Shown: positions 13,442 to 18,091 of the stretch, piece after piece
Layout of the letters: each line of letters opens with the position of its first letter
Position numbering within the stretch: the stretch's first letter is position 1
Source: Parcubacteria group bacterium Athens0416_74
GTDB lineage: Bacteria > Patescibacteriota > Minisyncoccia > Phycocordibacterales > UBA2100
Direction: 5' to 3'
Length of the DNA: 18,091 bases
NCBI GenBank assembly: GCA_007375785.1
Contig: VMEY01000018.1
Location: 1-18,091, forward strand
Notes under the pieces: generated by a model
Told to the model about the DNA's origin: nothing
Database searches by the model: none
The model's input: the letters and a program-made list of their open reading frames with translations, nothing else
Made by a program: the position numbers and the translations under genes

Positions 13442-14854
13442 TTATTCAATAGCGATTATCGGCTGGGCCATAATCCAGAGACTAAGACAGCTATAGAATA
13501 TCATTAAAGCAAGCATCGGGTATTGGCTCAGGAATGCTTTCTGACGGTCTTTAAAGAACCGCTCCGCAATCGCATGCGCGATGACAACGGCTATCACATG
13601 ACCGACAACAATAAGTGCGACCTGCACGTTCCACAATATTTTCAGGTTGAGGATGGTATAACTGATTTCATAATCTGCGGTACCGAAAATATTCCATCCT
13701 CTGCCAAACGGGTCAGATATGAGATAGAGCGCACGTTGACCCTCGATGACGAGGATGCTCACGTAGTGCGCAATCTCATATGCAACAGCAATCGGGAGTA
13801 ATGAGTGAATGAATCTCCGCGCAAATTCCATCGTCGAAGATGCGTCTCTCGAGATAACCTTGGTGAGAAAGGAGAAACCATAGTAGACCGCAAGAAAAGC
13901 TGCGAACAAAAATGCGAGTCCGGCTGTACCGACAAAAAACCAGGGCAGACCATAGCCGATAAGAGACGAGAAAATATTTTGAAAAGCAGGTGTGGTGAGC
14001 ATCCCATCTGCCGCGACACTTGAGAGCATGAGGAGAATGAACCCCATTTCCGAAAAGCTCGCTTTCTGATGTATGAGTCCGACTGCCGGAGGACGGAGAT
14101 ATATTGTTCCGTCTCTTGCATCCGTAACGGAAAACCGCGACAGAAACGCAAAGAATACTGAGAACGGGTCGCCTCTTCTCAGCCACTCTTCTTTACCGAA
14201 CATTGCCATACCGCCAAACGTGATGAGCGCGTAGATTCCAACAAACATCGCAAGGGGGCGCGGGTCCGATGACATCAGCGACACATTTTCAATCCAACGG
14301 AATGCAAAGAATAAGGCGACAGCCGGCCATACACCCAAAGCCGCAGGGAGAACATTTTGTTTCCGCGTAAAGCCTGCCTCTCTTAGCAGAATGCCCGTCC
14401 ACTCATACAGCGCCTTGAACGGATTGACCACGCTCCAAATATTTCCTAGGAGCGCGCTCGCGAACGTGACGCCTATTGCAAAGAAAATCCATACCACTGT
14501 CGGTAGCATGTTGAACGCTGGATTTTGATTTCCCCATAATCCGCTCGCAATTGCCGACAGCAAGATTACGACGAACACTACTTTCAACGGAAGCAGTAGC
14601 ACTCTCGATGATAGGGCGCGAAACCATCGTAGCCGCATCAGGTCGAATCGCGGGTACGCGTGCAGAGCCTCGCTCAGTCGGCCGGAAGACAATCCGAGCA
14701 AGATAAACGAGAGAGCAACGATTGCGCCTCCGCCAAAGAGGTACAGATAGAGGGGCACCGGAAGGTCTATCCGTTGCCCGAATCCGTGTGCAAGTGCGAG
14801 CGCGGGCACAGAGATTGCAAGCAGACTACCGAGTATGGCGGAGGCGTATCGCAT
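13442..14854 (-). CDS. Multi-pass membrane protein, 'fenitrothion hydrolase' (FedB-like) family
   Basis: 470 aa with a signal-like start (LALAHGFGQRIDLPVPLYLY) and about eleven to twelve helices. Recognisable family blocks are LLGNIWSVVNPFKALYEWTG, RRGDPFSVFFAFLSRF and YEIAHYVSILVIEGQ. The family name comes from a Burkholderia insecticide-degrading gene product; most relatives, in Actinobacteria and others, have no known role and I would not infer hydrolysis. Relatives often sit beside a cupredoxin-like gene, as here, so membrane metal or redox function is plausible. It starts four bases after the cupredoxin stop and is followed two bases later by the YtkA-like gene. Confidence 0.8.
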   Translation of the reverse strand: MRYASAILGSLLAISVPALALAHGFGQRIDLPVPLYLYLFGGGAIVALSFILLGLSSGRLSEALHAYPRFDLMRLRWFRALSSRVLLLPLKVVFVVILLSAIASGLWGNQNPAFNMLPTVVWIFFAIGVTFASALLGNIWSVVNPFKALYEWTGILLREAGFTRKQNVLPAALGVWPAVALFFAFRWIENVSLMSSDPRPLAMFVGIYALITFGGMAMFGKEEWLRRGDPFSVFFAFLSRFSVTDARDGTIYLRPPAVGLIHQKASFSEMGFILLMLSSVAADGMLTTPAFQNIFSSLIGYGLPWFFVGTAGLAFLFAAFLAVYYGFSFLTKVISRDASSTMEFARRFIHSLLPIAVAYEIAHYVSILVIEGQRALYLISDPFGRGWNIFGTADYEISYTILNLKILWNVQVALIVVGHVIAVVIAHAIAERFFKDRQKAFLSQYPMLALMIFYSCLSLWIMAQPIIAIE

Positions 14855-14858
14855 AGAC

Positions 14859-15308
14859 TCACCGAGGATTTACGACGAATGCACCTACTACGATGTCTTC
14901 TTCGACGGCTGCGGAGGCGTCTTTGGTCGTTTTAGTATCGTATTCGACTGCGACTCCCTCCGCCTTAGGGTGAAGTTCGAAGTTGTATCTACCCGCCTTA
15001 TCTGCCACAAACGAAAATGAGAGCTCCTTCCCTATCATCACCTCGTTTTCAATCTCATATCCCGAAATATGGAATTCGCCATTCTCGTCGGACATGACCT
15101 TGATGATCACTTGGTCGCCTTGCGACACTGTGACGATATTGGGATCAAGGACGCGCTCTACAAGAGACAGGACATGCGTGCGCGGCTCTTTTACGCTCAT
15201 ATCTGAAGGCGCGGGCGCTGAAGTCGAACTCACACTCTGTGAGTACCAAACCCCCGCAACCGCGAGCACTAGTACCCCAAGTCCTGTAAGAATTTGTTGA
15301 TTGTTCAT
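14859..15308 (-). CDS. Membrane-anchored cupredoxin-fold protein lacking a copper cysteine
   Basis: 149 aa: an N-terminal anchor helix (about 5-24), a linker, then a cupredoxin-type domain (about 42-125) with VLDPNIVTVSQGDQVIIKVMSDENGEFHISGYEIE and a late AGRYNFELH strand. No Cys occurs, so a type 1 blue-copper site is impossible; His residues in FHISGY and FELH could still bind a metal. It has about 25 extra residues at the end. First gene of the operon with the 470-aa FedB-like and YtkA-like genes. Its promoter is not clear: TAGACT lies 11 bases upstream of the ATG. Confidence 0.75.
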   Translation of the reverse strand: MNNQQILTGLGVLVLAVAGVWYSQSVSSTSAPAPSDMSVKEPRTHVLSLVERVLDPNIVTVSQGDQVIIKVMSDENGEFHISGYEIENEVMIGKELSFSFVADKAGRYNFELHPKAEGVAVEYDTKTTKDASAAVEEDIVVGAFVVNPR

Positions 15309-15374
15309 GATGTGTATGCAGTCTATCTGTCCGATTTTCTAATAGATTCACCTGATTGCGTGACTAAGTCCACG

Positions 15375-15404
15375 TGTATCACATATACATGCAGCAGATG
15401 CTGC
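15375..15404. repeat. Two adjacent small palindromes between the metal genes
   Basis: TGTAT-N5-ATACA (15375-15389) is directly followed by GCAGCA-GA-TGCTGC (15391-15404). They lie in the 119-bp gap between the His-rich gene and the cupredoxin operon. The second could be a poor terminator for the His-rich gene, as there is no T-run; the first looks like an operator for the operon. The rest of the gap shows nothing else I can name. Confidence 0.35.
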
Positions 15405-15427
15405 TACACGATTCGCCACGCGTCAGC

Positions 15428-15757
15428 TCAGCCGAAAACTCTATACCTATAGATACCTCTGCGAAGCGCATCTCGCGCATACGGGTCCCGTAGCGTCGCT
15501 GTGAGCTGGCCGAGTTTGTGCGTATGTGCAGCGGTGGTACTCGCGATGAGAATTACCAGTACGATCAACAAAAAGGATTCCGAGATGACGAATAGCGCGC
15601 TTTTTTCCTCGTGGCGTAGCGAAGCGTGCAATGTCATCCAGATGCTCGACTCGTCGGCACCATGAGAATGTCCGTGATCGTGCGTAACACTCGCGTGTGC
15701 AAGCCCACCAACAAGCAGCGCTACCACGAGTACGAGCGCAATGAATCCACGCATCAT
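15428..15757 (-). CDS. Exported His-rich single-pass membrane protein, 109 aa
   Basis: The N-terminus is a signal peptide (about 1-22, ending GLAHA), immediately followed by a His cluster (His21, 26, 28, 30, 32) likely to bind metal outside the membrane. A single helix lies at about 55-75 (LFVISESFLLIVLVILIAS), then a short basic cytoplasmic tail. I see no known domain. The start is taken at ATG 15755-15757 because TACTAT-AGCTGC-ATG gives leaderless spacing and because a longer reading from 15775 would put odd residues before the signal peptide. It lies between pyrB and the cupredoxin operon; metal sensing or delivery is inferred from the histidines. Confidence 0.75.
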   Translation of the reverse strand: MMRGFIALVLVVALLVGGLAHASVTHDHGHSHGADESSIWMTLHASLRHEEKSALFVISESFLLIVLVILIASTTAAHTHKLGQLTATLRDPYARDALRRGIYRYRVFG

Positions 15758-15763
15758 GCAGCT

Positions 15764-15769
15764 ATAGTA
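15764..15769 (-). promoter_or_regulatory. -10 element of the His-rich protein gene, leaderless type
   Basis: TACTAT on minus, six bases before the ATG at 15757, just after the pyrB stop codon. Confidence 0.5.
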
Positions 15770-15777
15770 CAACACCG

Positions 15778-16689
15778 CTAGACGACCGATTTTCCGCCGA
15801 GAAGCATGGATAGCAGAGCCATACGCACCGTGAGGCCATATCCGACCTGTTTGAAGTACACGGCATGCGGTGAGTCATCGACTTCCGGTGTAATCTCACC
15901 CACACGAGGCAAAGGGTGAATGATGATACCGCCGTCTTTCATAGAGTCGGCGAGCGAGCGGTCAATCACGTACTGACCTTTAGTGCGCTGATACGCTTCG
16001 GGCGAAAGACGCTCTTTCTGAATACGCGTCTGATATATCACATCGGCATTCTTCATCGCCTCCGGCAACACATCCGTCTCATGGTAGGTAATGTTCTTTT
16101 CCGTGAGATATTCGCGCAGCTCGTCGCTGATGCGCAGTTCCGGTGCAGTAACCCCGGTAATAGTGACGTTGTTGAACTTGCCGAGTAGGTATGAGAGTGA
16201 GCGAGCTGCCCGGTAGTACCGCATGTCCCCCACGATGACCACGTGAATGTCGTCCAGTCGTCCCAGCTCGCGCTCGATGGTATACAAGTCCAATAGTGCT
16301 TGCGTGGGATGCTGGCCCGCACCGTCTCCCGCGTTGATGACCGGTACGTCCGAGACCGCTGCAGCTCTTTCCGCTGCTCCCGTCTCCGGATGACGAATCA
16401 CGATGGCGTCCGCATAGTGATTCATGACCCGTATGGTGTCTTCAAGAGTCTCACCTTTGACGGAAGATGATACTTCGTTGGCGTTTTCCGCAGTGATGAC
16501 CTGCCCTCCGAGACGCATCATGGCTGACTCGAAAGAAAATCTCGTGCGCGTACTCGGTTCATAAAAAAGAGAGGCAAGAATCTTGCCGTGCAGTGAGTCG
16601 TTGCGTTGATTTTCGAGCTTCGTCGCCAAATCAAAAACGCTTCGCAGCAAGTCCCTATCAAACTGCTGCGTCTCAAGAAGATGGTGCAT
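15778..16689 (-). CDS. pyrB: Aspartate carbamoyltransferase, catalytic chain
   Basis: Condenses carbamoyl phosphate with aspartate, the committed step of pyrimidine synthesis. 303 aa, standard length. Carbamoyl-phosphate-binding STRTR is at 46-50, the mobile SSSVKGE loop with Lys78 at 74-80, HPTQ at 127-130, and the aspartate-domain TRIQKER at 221-227 and HPLPR at 258-262, so the active site looks complete. No regulatory chain (pyrI) and no pyrC follow, so the enzyme is probably an unregulated trimer. It starts three bases after the stop of the ECF S-component gene and shares its promoter. Confidence 0.97.
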   Translation of the reverse strand: MHHLLETQQFDRDLLRSVFDLATKLENQRNDSLHGKILASLFYEPSTRTRFSFESAMMRLGGQVITAENANEVSSSVKGETLEDTIRVMNHYADAIVIRHPETGAAERAAAVSDVPVINAGDGAGQHPTQALLDLYTIERELGRLDDIHVVIVGDMRYYRAARSLSYLLGKFNNVTITGVTAPELRISDELREYLTEKNITYHETDVLPEAMKNADVIYQTRIQKERLSPEAYQRTKGQYVIDRSLADSMKDGGIIIHPLPRVGEITPEVDDSPHAVYFKQVGYGLTVRMALLSMLLGGKSVV

Positions 16690-16692
16690 AGC

Positions 16693-17214
16693 TTAGCGCG
16701 TCTTTACCAGTGCAGGTGCCGACGCTTCTGACTCTTGAAGCCATCGATACAGGAGCGGACTTACCACTGCGGCGAAGAAGACTGCGCCGAGAAGATGGAG
16801 TGCTGTGAAAGGCACCTGCCCCGCGAGCGCTGCCGAAAACGACTGCCCATATGCCAAAGGTCCGACTGTAAGGCCCGTGACGAGATCATAGAAAAGCACC
16901 GCCACAATGCTATAGATCACAAAGTTGCCGCGGCTTGGCTTTTTATTTTCAAAATAAAAGTACGCTCCTACGGCTAGGGAACCATACGCGAGCGCTGTGA
17001 CCAATGTCCAGATCCCGATACCTGCCGTAAGTGCATCGTAGAGCACGATGGAGAAGACAGCGAACGCGACACCTTCGAGCACACCATAGCGCTTCGTGAG
17101 CGGCATCACCGCAGAGAGAAGCGGCTCGACATTGGGCGCACGAAACGGGAGGAGACGCACCAAAAGCACGCCAAGAAAGACGATTGCGTACTTGAGCCAT
17201 GCGCCTGTGGTCAT
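16693..17214 (-). CDS. ECF-type transporter S-component-like membrane protein (DUF6580-like)
   Basis: 173 aa with five to six helices. The segment RLLPFRAPNVEPLLSAVMPLTKRYG and the pattern of later short helices (ALTAGIGIWTLVTALAYGSLAVGAYFYF, GPLAYGQSFSAALAGQVPFTALHLLGAVFFA) match S-components of energy-coupling-factor transporters, which bind vitamins or nucleobase-like compounds and use a shared ATPase module encoded elsewhere. It leads the pyrB operon, which would suit a pyrimidine-related substrate; it also shares a distinctive promoter element with tgt, which would suit a queuine or preQ1-type substrate. The sequence does not resolve this. TATACT lies ten bases before the ATG, so the leader is very short. 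Confidence 0.75.
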   Translation of the reverse strand: MTTGAWLKYAIVFLGVLLVRLLPFRAPNVEPLLSAVMPLTKRYGVLEGVAFAVFSIVLYDALTAGIGIWTLVTALAYGSLAVGAYFYFENKKPSRGNFVIYSIVAVLFYDLVTGLTVGPLAYGQSFSAALAGQVPFTALHLLGAVFFAAVVSPLLYRWLQESEASAPALVKTR

Positions 17215-17224
17215 AGGGATTTAG

Positions 17225-17230
17225 AGTATA
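17225..17230 (-). promoter_or_regulatory. -10 element of the S-component/pyrB operon
   Basis: TATACT on minus, ten bases before the ATG. TTGAAC at 17247-17252 is a possible -35 with a 16-bp spacer. The box overlaps an arm of the inverted-repeat element. Confidence 0.55.
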
Positions 17231-17330
17231 CCCCGTGAGATAAACGGTTCAAGCGAAGATATATGTGCATAGGCGCCTTTTCTAATTCGGTATCGAGAAT
17301 TCATCGGATGAGACTATCTCATGGGGTATA
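17227..17330. repeat. Paired inverted-repeat promoter element, copy B (S-component/pyrB)
   Basis: Left arm TATACCCCGTGAGATA (17227-17242) and right arm TATCTCATGGGGTATA (17315-17330) are inverted copies, matching copy A (2523-2624) except at the R/Y position and the outer end. Outer span is 104 bp against 102 bp, with arm centres about 88 and 86 bp apart, close to eight helical turns. The interior differs from copy A. The right arm ends in a 12-bp palindrome GGGGTATACCCC (17323-17334). On minus the left arm abuts the operon -10 box. Confidence 0.7.
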
Positions 17331-17362
17331 CCCCCGCCACCTCTGAAATTGAAGTGGACAAG

Positions 17363-18091
17363 TTACCTGTCTCGCACAGAAAGGATTCCCCTGTTTCCCC
17401 TCAGCCAGCCGATGAGTGCCGAAAGCATGCCTTCCTTTGGTTCTTGGGCCACATCGGGGGTTTCGTTTTTTTCGATTACCAGAGAGGCGCGACTCGCGGT
17501 GAGCACCCCTGAGCGCGAATCGAGTACTCCTTGTACCCTGGCGGAGTCGCCAATTTCCACATCTGCTATCTCAGCATGATTGCCGTTGCGACTCATGAGC
17601 GCGCTCGATGGTACACGCACCGTGACATCGCTGTTTGCGCCAGCAAGTACAAATAGGGAGTTCTCCACATCAATACTCTTCACTGTCCCATTCACTGCGA
17701 CTGACTCTTGGACGAGCTCTGTATCTTTGACCACCGTCGCAAGGACGGTCGGCCTCGCGAGCGAACCGCTAAGCTCGCCCGAAAATGAAATCGAGTGCCC
17801 CGGGCGGATAGCGGCAAGAGCTTGAGCGCTGCTCAACTCCGGCACAAATCGGGTCGAGCCGGACGTCTGCACGGCAAAAGAGAGCTTGGCCGCGCCCCAG
17901 CCTGTCTCTGCGACAATCGTAGACCCGTAAACCGAAACCACTCGCGCGCCTTTCACGATTATCTGGCCTGAGGGAGCAATGGAGAGCGACGAGCCCGCCT
18001 CATCAGCGTGCACGGCGACCGTGCCCCACGCGAAAACGAGGCAAAAAGCCAAAAAAACGAGGACGAGGAGTAAGATAATTTTAAACTTCTT
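17363..18091 (-). CDS. Exported DUF5666-like protein, partial at the window edge
   Basis: The frame is open to the last base of the window. The first residues read KKFKIILLLVLVFLAFCLVFAWG, a signal peptide whose Met is just outside, so the internal TTG at 18052 is not the true start. After a cleavage site near AVHADEA the mature protein is beta-rich with repeated short modules (GQIIVKGARVVSVYGSTIVAE, VNGTVKSIDVENSLFVLAG, GVLDSRSGVLTASRASLVIE), the pattern of DUF5666/OB-like exported proteins. A polar C-terminal stretch ends the protein (about 240 residues in all). Its function is unknown; it is probably secreted or surface-associated. A weak hairpin (17338-17358) follows its stop codon. Confidence 0.7.
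   Translation of the reverse strand, partial: KKFKIILLLVLVFLAFCLVFAWGTVAVHADEAGSSLSIAPSGQIIVKGARVVSVYGSTIVAETGWGAAKLSFAVQTSGSTRFVPELSSAQALAAIRPGHSISFSGELSGSLARPTVLATVVKDTELVQESVAVNGTVKSIDVENSLFVLAGANSDVTVRVPSSALMSRNGNHAEIADVEIGDSARVQGVLDSRSGVLTASRASLVIEKNETPDVAQEPKEGMLSALIGWLRGNRGILSVRDR

Overview
This window is a dense, almost entirely minus-strand stretch of bacterial chromosome with about half G+C. Genes are short, gaps are mostly tiny, many starts lack a Shine-Dalgarno sequence, and several small unknown proteins are mixed with housekeeping enzymes. I infer a Candidate Phyla Radiation / Patescibacteria genome (Parcubacteria-like), from gene style and the divergent family variants rather than from any rRNA marker. 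No rRNA, tRNA, CRISPR array or recognisable transposase was seen.

Layout. 1-170 holds no convincing gene but is rich in strong hairpins and lies just past a uvrB gene that breaks off after its first ~98 codons (171-515). 516-1296 is the least certain part: a terminator, a possible 65-aa Gly/Pro/charged protein on minus, and a possible very basic protein on plus. 1297-7492 carries housekeeping and stress genes on minus: tgt, a 49-aa unknown, tyrS, a Tas-type aldo/keto reductase, a small zincin-like metalloprotease, msrA and lysS. 7518-9271 is a DrrAB-type ABC exporter pair. 9302-11867 is a metal-related block: a YibE/F membrane protein split by a frameshift, a ZIP transporter, a Fur-family regulator behind a perfect 33-bp palindrome, and a 58-aa single-pass membrane protein. 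11945-12840 is the only convincing plus-strand operon (dgkA plus a PAP2 phosphatase, lipid-carrier or phosphatidate metabolism). 12870-15757 encodes an exported/membrane set: a His-rich one-pass protein, then an operon of a cupredoxin-fold protein without a copper-binding cysteine, a large multi-pass protein of the 'fenitrothion hydrolase' family, and a YtkA/CopC-like anchored protein. 15778-17214 pairs pyrB with an ECF-type S-component. 17363-18091 is an exported DUF5666-like protein running off the window.

Cross-cutting observations. (1) Seven gene starts sit exactly six bases after a -10-like hexamer (TANNNT-N6-ATG/GTG), which predicts leaderless mRNAs as a main mode of initiation here. 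(2) tgt and the ECF S-component gene, 15 kb apart, share the same paired inverted-repeat promoter element (arms TATACCCCRTGAGATA and its complement, outer span 102-104 bp), suggesting co-regulation. (3) The Fur-family operator contains TTGCAA-N5-TTGCAA, the layout described for nickel-responsive Nur boxes, and likely controls fur and the ZIP transporter. (4) uvrB and yibE/F both look broken, which may be biological or due to assembly.
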